NCBI RefSeq assembly: GCF_025766255.1
Contig: NW_026516696.1
Coordinates: 186,001-250,000, forward strand
DNA length: 64,000 bases
Direction: 5' to 3'
Source: Zychaea mexicana
Lineage: Eukaryota > Mucoromycota > Mucoromycetes > Mucorales > Lichtheimiaceae
The stretch's first letter is position 1; each line of letters opens with the position of its first letter. The translations under genes were made by a program, and so were the position numbers. Below, in pieces: positions 24,052-36,590 of this stretch. A model generated the notes under the pieces. It worked only from the letters and a program-made list of their open reading frames with translations, ran no database searches and had not been told where the DNA came from.

Positions 24052-24216
24052 ATGTGCTGCCCAAGTAATCCTCCTGTCATACACCATCCATCCTCGCGAT
24101 CCGGTGCTGGCTATTCAAGGGCGTGGTCGTGGTTTTATTTCTGCTTCATAGAAGCTCTTATATTTGTTGCTTTCATCATCGCCATTGGATCTGCTGCAAC
24201 ATTTCTCGCCTTCTGA
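24052..24216 (+). CDS. Microprotein B, paralogue of 23509-23643
   Basis: A 54-residue frame: MCCPSNPPVIHH, a Ser/Gly/Arg/Trp-rich middle, then CFIEALIFVAFIIAIGSAAT and FLAF at the end. It aligns with the upstream 44-residue frame at both ends; the middle is about ten residues longer. The helix positions conserved between the two (E-A, I-F, A-I-G, A-A) include small residues on one face, which could support helix packing. Same strand and about 410 bases apart, consistent with tandem duplication. The start is preceded by a pyrimidine-rich leader. Function unknown. Confidence 0.6.
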   Translation: MCCPSNPPVIHHPSSRSGAGYSRAWSWFYFCFIEALIFVAFIIAIGSAATFLAF

Positions 24217-25466
24217 CAAAGTTTTTGTCAGCGACTTGGGAGTGCAGTAACAGCTTGCATGCTACAACAAGAAGAATGCTTTACAGTTTTCAAGAATAAA
24301 AAAAAAAGGCTTGCTAAAACTTTCTGTTTTACTAAACTGCATTTGTTGCATAATGCTGACCTTACCATATGTATAAAGTATGCTACGTGAAATTTCTATA
24401 ATCTTCTCTTGTATGTTTGAGAATATTGCATTGTTGGGGTGGATTTCGGAGGATGGCATCAACACATGCGATTCATTGGTTATGCATGCGTGTGCTTTTA
24501 TGATTGATGGCTATCAGTGCACATAGTTTTTTCCCCCAACAAGGAAACACGAAACAAAGAAAAGCCGCAACTTACCTTAGACTATTAAAAAAATTTGTAT
24601 CGACCACTTATGAGATTATGAACTTCTACGCAAGTTTGTTCTCGAGTAGAAATTTTTTATTAACTCTCTTATATACAGTAGGACCCTTTGCTATATGAAT
24701 ACCAAGACATTGAAAGACTCAAGTACCGATTTGCTAGCTGACGACAAATGGCATCCGCAATTTTCAGTCGTCATTGTTGCCAAGAAAATACGCTGTAGTG
24801 CTGTGTATCTTTCTCCGAACAATGCGAGATTTCATCAGCATCATTGCTTACAATGAGTGTCTGTAATTAACAGCGAGGAACTTTCTTTTTATCCTCACAT
24901 ACTGTACAATGCAGCAAACAAAGAGAAATGTACATGTTTTTATATATGATCAGTGTTCCCGTTTACTATCGTCCGCATATATCACTCGTAACTGAATTTG
25001 TTCCTGATGACAGCGACAGCATTAAAAAAAAGGTCATTGTTTGTAACAGTAGTATATAACGGGAAGATGCTAATTTTATCAGACATTTAGTATGAGCAAC
25101 GAATCTTAAAAGCCATTTTGACAACAGTATATTTCACTAATGGTCTCTTAAAAGAGCTATTGGCCGACTTTCCTCTATAAGATCTATACTTGTTGTTATC
25201 TTGTATTATTAGCGAACGAAGCTAATTATGTTGCATGAAAAGAGCTTACATAATGACTGTCATCAAGATAATGCACCATTGAAAATGGAGTAAGGAAAGT
25301 TAATAAAGAGCGATCAAAATTTCAAGGACCCTTATTGACTACAATTGAGCTAAAAGATATAAATACCCTCCATGACTCTTTACTGAAAATTTCATCCAAT
25401 CTCCCCAAAGACCTTTCCACAACCAGCTTCTCTATCCATAAACACAGCAGAAATATATCCGTCACT
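24217..25466. other. Intergenic AT-rich region
   Basis: No convincing gene. A TA-CAGTAGGACCC sequence at about 24678-24688 resembles the end of a pogo/Tigger element but has no partner nearby. A TATA-like gatataaata at about 25355-25364 could drive the very short frame at 25467. Confidence 0.35.
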
Positions 25467-25550
25467 ATGCCAGGAACACACCCAGGAAACCTCGTCAGCA
25501 GCGTCCCTCCCCACTACCCGGGAAAGCGCGAAAGCGGCGCTCAACGTTAA
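25467..25550 (+). CDS. Possible 27-residue peptide
   Basis: The frame MPGTHPGNLVSSVPPHYPGK continues RESGAQR and stops. It follows a TATA-like box by about 105 bases and a CT/A-rich leader, with one 4-codon upstream frame between. It is Pro/Gly-rich and hydrophilic. Its GC content is higher than its surroundings, which suggests selection on coding. It has no hydrophobic helix, so it is not a third copy of the nearby microproteins. It may equally be a first exon; a basic 33-residue frame follows at about 25613-25714. Function unknown. Confidence 0.3.
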   Translation: MPGTHPGNLVSSVPPHYPGKRESGAQR

Positions 25551-26773
25551 GCAACACCATTCCCTATATTCCTTAGCTTAGCTCAACTACAACACGTTGC
25601 GTTCATGCATACATGAAGCCAAGAAGAACAAAGAAAAAAAATCAAGTACGGGCCAATCCACAGGGTAACGGCGTACCTTTTCGTCCGCGCACAATCCTAA
25701 AAAAAAAGAATTAAATGGTGTCAATCCATTTGTATTAAGAGCTATTAGGAGCAATGGTTATACTTTGATATACACAGCAATAAAACCCGTCAATATAAAG
25801 CAATCTTTTTGTCATTAGAGTTTTCAAACTCGTATAAACTTCTTCATTCCTTTCATAAATTATAGGGCCTATTAGTAGCTGTCAGTAAGTTGGCTACCAC
25901 ATTGCTTCTCATAATCAAAATCCCAAATGCATTCAAAGCATAAGGAACTCATGTATTTCGTTGGACTTGCTTCTTTCATTGCGTACGCTTTGATCCTATT
26001 ACTGCTCAAGTTCCGTGTTACAGTTAATGTGGTGTCAATACTATGCAAAAGAGTAAAAATAAACACAAAGACTAGCCAACAATGAGCACTTTGTCTGATT
26101 TTGTAATGTAGTACTGTAGTAGCGAGCGGCAGTTGGTTTTCATTCAATAAAACGACAGTAATCCCAGGAAAATGTTTGTACGATAAATAGTTATGTCACA
26201 TTAAATCCACTAATGGCTAAAATTTATATACTTATCGTTTGCTTTACTAAAACCATAGTTTATACACGTAAATATATATATTTGAAAGATTGTAATATTA
26301 TTAAATCGCTCTAAAAATCTATGATAATGAGAGCTTACGAAGAAATATCATAGATTATACAAAAATAGATCCTACTTTTGAAAGAATAAACGGCTAACTT
26401 CTCTTACGAAAGCCACGCGTAATATGCATAGTAGGTTGTTGCACTTTTACCGATATGATAAAAAGATAATTTAGGAAATCATTAAATTCGTCATCGAGCG
26501 ATAAATATCTTGTTTATACTTTCCATTCTTGTACTAGAAGTATTATAAGAAGTTTGTTAAAAAAAGATACTAGGAATAATAATACAGGGATGCAGGTGAT
26601 TATATTATAAGATATATATAAGGTAAGGAAAGGCTGTGCTGTGCTATATGAGTGGATGTGCAATGAAGAAAGGTGTGCGTCTGTGTGTGCATGTAGAAAA
26701 CTAACAAGAAAGGAGGAAGAACTTGGCTTTAAATACAACAAAAAACTGTGGGGTATTACTACGGGCTGTGCAA
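25551..26773. other. Intergenic AT-rich region
   Basis: A minus-strand frame at 25872-26147 (91 residues) lacks any domain. Otherwise homopolymer-rich DNA. The last part is the 3' region of the methyltransferase gene. Confidence 0.35.
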
Positions 26774-28599
26774 TTATGAGTTGGATAACATAAAGGACGC
26801 AGGCACGCATACATACGAGTGCCAGTCGAGTCTGGTATGGTGTTTTACACATTGTGCACAAAACATTTCCACTCGTTGTTCGTATTCATCCTCATCTAAT
26901 CCCATGAGCGGTGCAAAGTAAGGTGCCACTAGATCGAATGCTCGTAAAAGTATTGCCATCATTTCCTCACTTATTTTATCGTTCCGGTCTATGAGGATGG
27001 TTATGTAATAGAGGATTTTCGGTGAGTGGGTAAGACTTGATATTATCCAATAAACACAGAGCAGTCATTACCCAAATCAATCGATACTTCTCGATGATCT
27101 AAAACCTGGATGCCTTCGTTATCCAACACCTGGGGTATTTTAGGTGCCAAATCTAGATCCTTGTCAACACCATCCGCGATCTTTTTTACTATGAGCATAG
27201 ATATATATATAAGATTAACTCAGGTGATTAATTTTTTTTTGTATATATCCACTGGAATAAAGAGAGCGAGTAGTAAAAAGACTGACGTGTTTCAGCAAAT
27301 GAGTCGATCATGACAGAACCTTGTGGTTGGAAATGGGCTTCGTGAAAGTAGATAACGCCACCGGGCTTAAGAATACGGCGCATCTCGCGTAACAATTGTG
27401 CCCAGCAGGAGACCCCGAACCGAAAACCCAGGGCTCGACCATAGATCACATCAAAGCTATTTGCGGGGAAGGGAAGGGTGCCTTTGTTTAGCTCCACCGC
27501 ATGGAACCGAATATTGGTGAGCATCATCAATTGGGGCGACGGAGAAAGATCAGCAGGCGTGTCAATACCAAAATATTGACATTCTGGATATTGTGCTGCC
27601 ATGTCCTACATTAAGTGCGTATGGTTTTGTGCTTTGTGTGAGTGTATATTTTATAGAATGTGGGTAGTACGCACGATTGAAGGCCGCCACCACGCGGAAA
27701 CATAAAATATTCATATTATCCCCGCCCGCGACAATTGTAATGCCACTCAGATGCCCATCCAATCGACGACAGAAGGAGAGCCAAGATTATGCATAAGATT
27801 TGTTTTTCCTTTCCTCCGCGCCCAAGCTCTCTTTCCCTCACAGCGTACACCCTTCAGTTGTCATACCATGATCCAAGGGCCATTTCCACAGCCGATCTCA
27901 GCTACTCGCGCTCCTGGCTTGAGTTTGGGTTGCACACTGGGTGCCACGTTCCTGTAACAAGAAGAAATAGAGTGATGGGTCAGCCTATGACGACAGTTTG
28001 CGATTAAATAGAGTGCCACCCTATCTTTTTCTTTTTTTTCTCGAATGATCACACATACTCGCCAAATATCCGCTTCAGAGCGAGGTGAGCCTGTCCACAC
28101 AATCAGAAAGGAGATAGATAGTTAGAGAAGCAGTACATGGTATGTCTTTTATAGGAATAGTGGAAAATATGCTTACTGCAAAGAAGCGGTCTTCTGCATC
28201 CCAGTCTTGAGGAAGGTAGAAACTATCGGTATGTAATGCGTAATCATCAGGCCGCCTGACAAGTCCCGGCATTGTGCGTCTTCGCTGACTGGCTAAGGGT
28301 GGAGGTGCTGTTGCTGTTGGTATTGATGGCGCTACGGTGCTCTGATGTGGATAAGGATGTTGTGGTCGCATGGATCCATAACTGACAGCTCGTTGGGACG
28401 CTGCACTGTAAGTAGGTCGACTGTGTGATGAAGATGCTGACCGTTGGCGGGTGGGCGATGGTGGCTCTGCAGAATGATGACGGTATTTGACACTATTGTT
28501 GCTACTTTCACTGCTACTGTTGCTGTTGCTCAGATGTAGATCTCTTGGCGGTGGATGAAGGTGAGGGCTGTTTTTTCGCTTGGACTGACTGGCACCCAT
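26774..28599 (-). CDS. Class I SAM-dependent methyltransferase
   Basis: Exons from the start: 28599-28177, 28090-28059, 27951-27867, 27605-27287, 27188-27072 and 26988-26774. All phases agree, giving 396 residues. The first 100 residues are a Ser/Pro/His-rich disordered tail starting MGASQSKR; Gly2 and Ser suggest N-myristoylation. A segment RRPDDYALHTDSFYLPQDWD leads into the Rossmann core: motif I VAEIGCGNGPWIM (about residues 168-180), YFGIDT as motif II, NSFDVIYGR as motif IV, and REMRRILKPGGVIYF as motif V/VI. This layout matches a large fungal family of uncharacterised methyltransferases; substrate cannot be inferred. The third intron is about 260 bases and contains a chance open frame. 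Exon 2 is only 32 bases. Confidence 0.85.
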
Positions 28600-29266
28600 T
28601 ATATCTGAAACAAGATGGACTAGAATACAGAAAATAAAAAGAACGAGAAGCAGAAAAAAAGAAAAAAGTACAAAAGAAAATGGATGATATGGGAGTATAA
28701 TAATAGATAAAATAGCAGCGAATTTCGGTCCCGCGTTTAATATATTTTAAAATGAATAGCAAATCCAGCCAACTGGATGATCTGGTGTGTGACAGGACCA
28801 GGTTCCAAAATAATTTACAGGGGCGATTACTACTGGCCATGGTATGAGAAGGCATTGCGGGGTTTCGATGGTATATAAAAACTAGCCGATAAATAGAGAC
28901 CAAAAAGGTCCGCTTTTTGCCTGGAAGCTCGTGCGCGTGCCTTGAGTATGTGAGTATGTGAGTATGTATGTAAATGTCTGCGCTCTTCGTCGTCCGGTAT
29001 AGTAACCTCCAGCCCACAGAGCCCCCTCAGCAGAAGAAATAAACTTAGATATATACAACATATGTTGGTACAAAGATGGGTCGACGAAAAAAATTTAGCC
29101 TGCTAATAATAAGATATGATATGATATGCGCTACCGTCCTTTTTCCTTTTCCCGCATGTTATGTAGTTAAATGAAGCTGCGACATGTCGATCCTTCCATC
29201 GCCACTCGTAGGGCTTCGAAACACCCTTTTTTTTCCTTTCTACCAGAGCGATCTTGTTTTTTTCCT
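28600..29266. other. Spacer between methyltransferase and arrestin-like gene
   Basis: Contains the 5' leader of the methyltransferase gene (A-rich on the plus strand, so pyrimidine-rich in the transcript) and the 3' region of the arrestin-like gene. No additional gene is supported. Confidence 0.4.
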
Positions 29267-31232
29267 TCATACAAGCAGAGACGGGTGCTGGGACAGGTCA
29301 TCGTCAATAAACGCAGCAGGCGGGGCCCCTTCATGAAGCACGTCGTAATACGTAGGCAATTTCTCGGGCAAACGGTTGTTGCTAGTGTCATTGCTATTAT
29401 GATAATCGCTCGACCGCTGAGTTTGATCTGCGCCGACAATGTCTATCCAGTCATCGTCGTCGTCATCGTTATAGTAGTAGCCATAATCCCAATCAGCCGG
29501 ATGTTCCTGTGCTACAAGGGTTGTCGTTGTCGGCATAGTAGCGTTTCCGTGGTTGACAGGTACGGTCCCGATGACAATAGGGAAGCTGAGTGACATTTTG
29601 CGCACTTCGGGGTTCCGAAAGTGAACAATAACACGGATTTTGTGTGTAATTTTCAATGAGAGGGTATCGACGTCTTGAGCGACATGGAGAGAATCAATTG
29701 GAATCGACAGTGGGAGGTTGCCAAGGTCATCTTGTTCTGGATCAACAACACGTTTCATGGCTAGTGTGATACAAACAACGTTTTCAGTCAGTTACTCGTC
29801 AGATCATGTAAGGTCTTGGCGCAGAACAAAGTGGAAAAACAAGGAGTGGAAATAACAAATGGCAGTAGTAGGCCGTGCTTTGCCTCACTCCCTTTCCTAC
29901 CCCCCCCCCTTATTAATTTTTTGTCCCTGTGGTAAACTTACATATCGGTCGTGAAGATTTGGAAATAAGTATTTCAGGCGGCATTGGGTCAAATTCCCGG
30001 ATTCGGCCAGCACGTAACCTGTTTGCCATAATATGAGTATTGTGAGCTTCACCTCCTTAAAAAAAAAATATGGCTGCGCCAATAAAGATGTATAACAGTG
30101 ATGGCAATTACGGACACCATCACTAAGCAATAAGCCCGAAAAAAATAAAGACGTACGGATACTTTTCTGTTTGTTCCACGTGGGCTTCAATGGAAGCAAT
30201 GGCAGCCTCGTCACGCAGAGGGAAAAAATGACACACAAGATCGAATTTTTTCTTTTGTAAACACAAATATTTTGCCATGGAAACTTCGTATCGTAGGTGG
30301 CGTTCCCGGGATCCGCGGTACCGTATCCGTTGTTGGTATTCGAGGATCTGCAAGCTGCCGTGGCCGTGGCAGAACACGTGGATCGGCTTGATAGTGCGTA
30401 GCATTTTTTGCTTCTGCTTGGAAAATACAAGTTGCTGTTGTTGTGCTTCTAGTTGCTGATCTTGCTGTTCTTGTAATATCCGTGGCGGTGCTGGAGAAGT
30501 AGTTGCTGCTTCTGCTGATGAATCTCGTGTGGAGACCGACGATGAAGATGATCGGCTGAACCGTCGCCTTCGTTTATTGTTGGAAGTACTGGTGCTAGCA
30601 CTGCTCGTCAGGAAGCTAAGCGAGGCACTGGACCGGGCGTTCCAATAAGTCATCTTGGCAATTTCCCGAAATGAAGAAAGGCGCAGCTTTGCCGAGAGCT
30701 CGTAACTGATCGAATGGCGTGGCAGTAGTATGGAGGGAGGTAACTGGTCGGCATTGGGTATAGTCAACTCAAATGGATATCGTGTTACCCCAGCTGGTAA
30801 TGCTATTATCGGTGCTGATTTTTTTGAAGACGACGACGACGTAGTAGAGTTGCTCTGGGCATTGAATAAATGGGTCTGTTCGCGAACAATTGTCTGGCTA
30901 GCGCTAGTATAGCCCATGGCTGCATTTAACGCACGACGGGTCACGCGATCAACAAGAGGTATGTTACTATTACTCTGTAACACGGCCACAGGCCACAAGT
31001 GTGTGTCGTTTTCGTCGAACAGTGGCTCGGTACTTCGTAATATGTCGTTGGATATAATGTTGCGTACAGTGCCCTTGAGCTGGATGGTGATTTGGCGGAT
31101 TTGGATAGGCCGTAATAAGGTGAGTTGAACATGGCCCTTGAGCGTAACCGTTTCGTTGGGGATCATGTTTTCACCCTTAAACAGGTGGACTGAATCGCTC
31201 TCAGGCTGGATGTCGATAGATATTACCGACAT
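29267..31232 (-). CDS. Arrestin-like trafficking adaptor (alpha-arrestin type)
   Basis: Exons 31232-30157, 30018-29942 and 29760-29267, in agreeing phase, give 548 residues. The N-terminal arrestin domain begins MSVISIDIQPESDSVHLFKG with PNETVTLKGHVQLTLLRPIQ and TIQLKGTVRN, then LPAGVTRYPFELTIPNADQL and LPRHSISYELSAKL. A Ser/Arg-rich insertion and a Gln-rich stretch follow (about 220-285). The C-terminal arrestin domain contains LSLKITHKIRVIVHFRN and MSLSFPIVIGTVP. The tail has LPTYYDV, a PY-like motif that may recruit a Rsp5-type ubiquitin ligase. Alpha-arrestins link membrane transporters to ubiquitination and endocytosis. A longer frame upstream of 31232 lacks arrestin features, so I chose this start. 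Confidence 0.85.
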
Positions 31233-34200
31233 TTCGTAGTATGAGTTTTCAAAGAGGGAGGGAAAGGAGGACAGAGTCAAAATCAAAAAGAATACAGAAG
31301 AAGAAGAAGAAGAAGAAAGAGGCGAAACAAGCTTATAATGGTTTTGTATATATACCTGAAATTACTGGCTGCGGGGAAGCATCAGCAACATCAAACACCA
31401 TCACCAGGCAGCAACAGCAGCAACAGCAGCAGCACACACGCGCACACCCAAAAAAAAAAAAACGGGGGGTCACATGGCACATTTTTGCTATCACACTTTC
31501 CAAATTTGTTTCGCTATTCTTTCGTATCATCCTTCTATGGATTCTAATTCGCCCGTTCCAAACCTGTTATCAATAATTTTCAGCAACAGCAGCAGAAGAA
31601 CCTTACCTGTTTTCTTCATATTCTTTTACGCTGTGGATGTCACAACCAAGACATAAAGGCAAATGACGTGCTGTAGTAAAGGGTACTTGTTGCAGGAAGC
31701 ATATATACATGTATCCGGTGCAGGTTCTTTTCTCTTTTCCCTTCCCGCCCCGCCCCCCCCTGCAGCGGATAGTATAGACATTTAAACGCCACAATTGGGT
31801 TGTCGAAGAGTAACCCGGGTATTGGTATAGTCCTGGTCGTAGTAGCGCTACGCATGTGTGCTGGTTCTTTTTTCCCACAACGAAAACGAAAAAGGGGATC
31901 ACGGTGTTTTCCAAAGTGTAAGTGAGGAAGCGTGCATTATACCACGTACTGGTGAAACGGGCAGATTGTGAAACAGTGACGCAGATAAAAAAAAATAGCC
32001 AATGTGATTCAAGAAGAGAGATCTTTGATCGCTATTGGTTATAAGCGGGCAGATAGTGCTACAGATATAAACCGTCGTCGTCGTCTTTGTCGTCGTCATT
32101 ATTCTCACCTATGTATAATCAGGCATTAAAGAATTCTCACGTTTCTTATCGTATCGGATGCTCTTTTCCGATCTGAATCCGTGTCGTTCGCTTTCCAGCG
32201 AACCCTACTTTGGAGTTGTTCACTATGACAACAATGGTAACTCATGACTACCACGTTGCCATGGAGCCTACGATTTGGTCAACCCTCATTGACCTGAATG
32301 ACAGTGTTTTCTGGTTTTGTGTATGGGGGTTGTACCTGAGTCATTCTGTTTCAACACCTCCAATGCAATGACGGGATTTACCTTTTTTATTTTTTTTTTC
32401 GATCGTTGAAGATCTGGAAAAGCATACAGAGCTGGTGCCAAATAGTTTGTGCAGTTGTGCATCGGACCTTTGCCAATCGGTAGTAGTACCCCCTCCTACC
32501 AATTGCCAATTGCTCCAAATGATAGTAGTGCCAAACAACGAAGGACTTTTTTTCATTTCATCTCATTTTTCACTTTTATCTTATCGAAACCATCGTATCC
32601 GTCACCACCAAAAATATCAGAGATCATAATACCTACTAAAGTGCAATTTTATAGATACAATGTTTGGCAAGGATGATAAATCACATGAATATATAAACCC
32701 ATTATTGTTGATGGAAATGTGACTCAAAAACCGTTTACCTGGGATTTTATAGGTTTAAAAGCAAAGCATAGATAATATAGAGGGTGTACATAATGTGCTT
32801 TAAACCTATCCGGGCTACAGTAAACAAAAAATGCTACGCCTCTTGCAGCTCTCGTGTTGGTAGAGAGAGAAAAAAGGAATTCGCTTATTTCTTGATCTTC
32901 TACAGGTGCCACCTGCTACACTTACGACAACAATAGACGAGGGACAGCGACAGTTTAAGCTGGTTACATTCATCATTTCACTTATACGGTTTCTTTCTGT
33001 TCCGGTGATATAAGGTTTTTCCATTTTAAATTATACTTGGTCTATTGGTATATCTGGATTTCAGCAACAAAAGGACCAGCTGGCGCTTGTTCTGGTGTGT
33101 AACATAATGTGCAATGTGCGACGACAAATACGAGCGATCATCATTGTTATGCGGTGCTTTACATCGATGCAGTTAGTGTCTCTCCCTCTCTCTGAATCTC
33201 AAGTGTGCTTACAGTCACATGCGTGATCTCTATATGCAAAAGACGCGTAGAATTGAGCTTCTTTCACATAAGGGCATTACGGCTACATAGATTCAATAAC
33301 AATAAAAAAGATACTTTTTACGTTTGAATTCAATCTGAATGCCCTTTTTAAACGCCCATACTATCTTGGAGCCATTCTATTAGCTTGATCCGGAATTATA
33401 CATGATATGAAATGAATACAAGGGCACTTGTAGAAGTCTTACAAGTACTCTATAAATCCTGAATCCATCTTGCGCTTTGGTTACGGTGTATTTCGCTATG
33501 ACCCTCAATATCCTTCATACTTACCAAAGTATTCCACGCATCTGTTACTTGTTTATTGCAGTCATATACTCAATATTTTTCAGTCCCTACAAACGAAAGT
33601 ACTCCATCATAAAATTTGTGAGAAAGTTGCAGCATCAGTAGGATAGCATAGCAAAAAAGAAACATCTTCAAACTTACATTGGTCTTTCTCCGAGCTTGTT
33701 CCATTGATATTGATAACTTGTATTTGGATTGAATGCATATAGTGTTACCTAAGAAGACCCACGTCTTTCTTTTCTATGGGGGCGGGGGGAGGGAGTTGCG
33801 ATATTTAGCGAGATAGGGACTGGTCCAGAAAAATGTGCACCTCACCATGTACTCTTTTTATCCTGTACAGATGTTGATCCGTTGGTTCTAAAGATTCAAA
33901 ACTATCAGTATTAGATCTTTTCTTGAAATATCAGTAAGACCAAGCAGTAAGTTGCTCTGTTTTGGGGCAATATGTAGGAAGGAAAAGAGAACACCAACCA
34001 CTGATGCTGCTCTCTCTTTCTCTCTCCCTCACTGAGTGTTTCGCATAATGACTGGGTATAGAGAATCGTAACAAATTCAACAGTAGATAGCCTTCTGTGA
34101 TTGACACAGTGGGCAACATCAGCGTTCGTCTGTCAAGCTGATTGAGCGAGACCAACAGGAATTGTCGATTGGCAAACACTAGACTGGAATCCAAGTCCCC

Positions 34201-36140
34201 ACTCGACAGCAAAGAAACTCAACTTTCTTAAAGATACTTTAAAAGTCAATGGCTTGATCAGACAAAGATATATATATGAGTATCCACGCTTTCTTCTCTC
34301 CTCCCTGGAAACTAAAGCGGTTGTTGCATATAGATGACGCTTTCCAGTACAGTATTTGCAGTCAAAGTATTATGATATGTACCTAGCGTGATGCTCATGA
34401 GAAGAAGATAATGACCTTGTAAGATACTTTAATACGTCATCTCGTTAAAGGTTGTCACGGAAACATCATGCTGTTCACTGATGTATCACATTTACAAACA
34501 ATTCGATGTCCAGGTGGGCGGACACTCCGTAATGTGATTTACTTACTGACAGCTTTTTTTTTATCAACGTGAACATGTGCAACGTAAACACGTGAGGCCC
34601 CTTATGCTCCCTTGCCTTTTTTTTTTTAAAAAGTACAAAGACGTAAATACGCCTTCATGCATAACAGTGGCTTCGCTCAATAACACTATGTTGACCGCCA
34701 TAGATTATTTATAAATGAAATACACAAGTATGATAACAAGTTGTGTCGATATATAGAAGGGCTAATAATATATCAATAATCTGCAGCTCGGTTATTCCTG
34801 TGTTCAGCTGTTCACTGCTTTGGGTAAATGCTTCTTTGTTATCGTCAACATGAGCATTATTATGAATCTATAGGGTAGGTTTGATATAGCTAGCAAAGCA
34901 TACAAATGATAATAAGGTTTGTCTGATGGTACAGTACTCGGTACTTTTGTGTTCATGCATGATTTACTGCTGTCCGCCTACTATGTACGTGCATGGGTTA
35001 ATAAAATTGACAGAAACGACTGCTGCACGCGCACATAGTCATTCTTCATTAGCTATACTGCTTATAAATCGTCATGCCGTGTTCTTGATCGTAGAGACTG
35101 CAAAGTCATAAGCGTATGCACCAGTTGATTTTACTGTTCTCACTAAAGACAGTGTATCCGTAGTATGTAGTTAATTTATGTCTACAACGGCAGGATCTAC
35201 TGAGAAAAGACGATTGTGATAAAAGTGCTCTGCTAGTGATTATCATAATTTCCAAACAGAAAAAGAACAACCATTTAGGATATATAATCATTCGAATTCA
35301 ATCGAATTTCGCGAAAGGCTTCATTGAGGTGAATTATTTTAAACGTGCGCTGCTTTTTTCATGGTACTATGTCCGGCTACTTTTCGCTTTTTGCGTGACA
35401 CATCTTCAATTAACTTATTCCAAGTGCAATCTGAGTGTCAGATACACGTTAAGCATAGTGTAATGCATATTTAGTTTTGAGGCTGCTGTGTTATAAAGCA
35501 TTTCTCCACACTTGGCTGGGTCTTCTTAGGAAGAGACTACATCTTACCGCGTAATATATATCTAGAATATTAGTTCGGCAACACTGAGTTCTTCTCACGC
35601 AAAAACAATTAGAAACATTGCATATCCAAAACACTACCAATCAAAGAACGTATCACTTGTGCTGTTCCCCAAAATCCCCTTCTTGCTACACATGATTCAA
35701 AAATTAATCCTAGCTACATATTACTGGATATAGCGAACGCTAAAAAAAGAGAAGAGGAACTTTCTTTGTGTCGTCGAGACAATAGTAAAAGTGTACACAG
35801 ACAGAAATATGTGAATCGGAGTGCAGATGGCGTCATTGGTGAAGGATGGGTCGTAGTTGATGAAAAAGTCAACCTATCATCGATATCACCATCATCAAGA
35901 TGATCAATAACGTTGCCTTTTACCAATAACGTGATAAAAATAAAAGTCAAAAGCCCCAAATAGATCTAAAATTTTATGGGCTAACGCCAAGTTTTTATTT
36001 CCTGTTAAGTTATCAGGGGAAAAAAAAAGTTTGTGCAGAAATCATCCGTTAGGCCAATGGAATCGGTCAAAATGAGCTAATCTCAGACTGAAAAGTTTAA
36101 GTTGGTGGCTTCGAGGGTCGGGATTCAGCCCACTACTGTG

Positions 36141-36171
<31 letters not shown>

Positions 36172-36528
36172 CCGATGAGTGAGCGCCTGAGAGGGTTCAA
36201 AAAAAAAGAGACCCAGGCGTATTTTCTCTTTTCTCCCCTCGGAACCCAACCTTCTCTTCTTCTTTCTCCCACATCTCCTTCCTGTCGATTTAACGCTCTT
36301 CACTTTTCGTGGCGTTCTCCCAAACTCCACACAATAGCCTGGCTATTCTCAAGTCAGGCGGTTCTCCAGTTGTCTCTTTTTTTTTTCTTTTTCTTCATTG
36401 CATTCGTCACCAAGTAAAATCAAGCAAAAAAAGGCCCTCTTAAAAAAAATATTTTTTTATAATCACTCTATTGTCATCTCTCCTCTCAAGTCGCACAGAA
36501 GTGGGGTTCAACAGTGTTGTGTGTAGCC
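31233..36528. other. Long region without a convincing gene
   Basis: A (GAA)n and CAG-rich patch lies at 31295-31440 in the arrestin-like gene's 5' flank. Short frames at 32225-32371 (plus), 32341-32556 (minus) and 33931-34212 (minus) look partly protein-like but have no domain, splice partner or promoter that I can identify. A (GA)n run at 36143-36171 and a pyrimidine-rich leader at 36215-36480 precede the kinase gene. The rest is AT-rich with long T and A runs. Confidence 0.4.
36143..36171. repeat. (GA)n microsatellite
   Basis: Uninterrupted GA dinucleotides of about 29 bases, upstream of the WNK-like kinase gene. A matching (GA)n tract sits right after its stop codon at 39042. Confidence 0.9.
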
Positions 36529-36548
36529 ATGTCGGAATCTTTTTCATC

Positions 36549-36590
<42 letters not shown>

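Noticed and set aside
27562..27762. 66-residue frame in the methyltransferase gene
   Set aside because: Lies in the third intron; joining 27867 to 27605 directly gives the correct SAM-fold sequence (WIM then DMAAQYPE).
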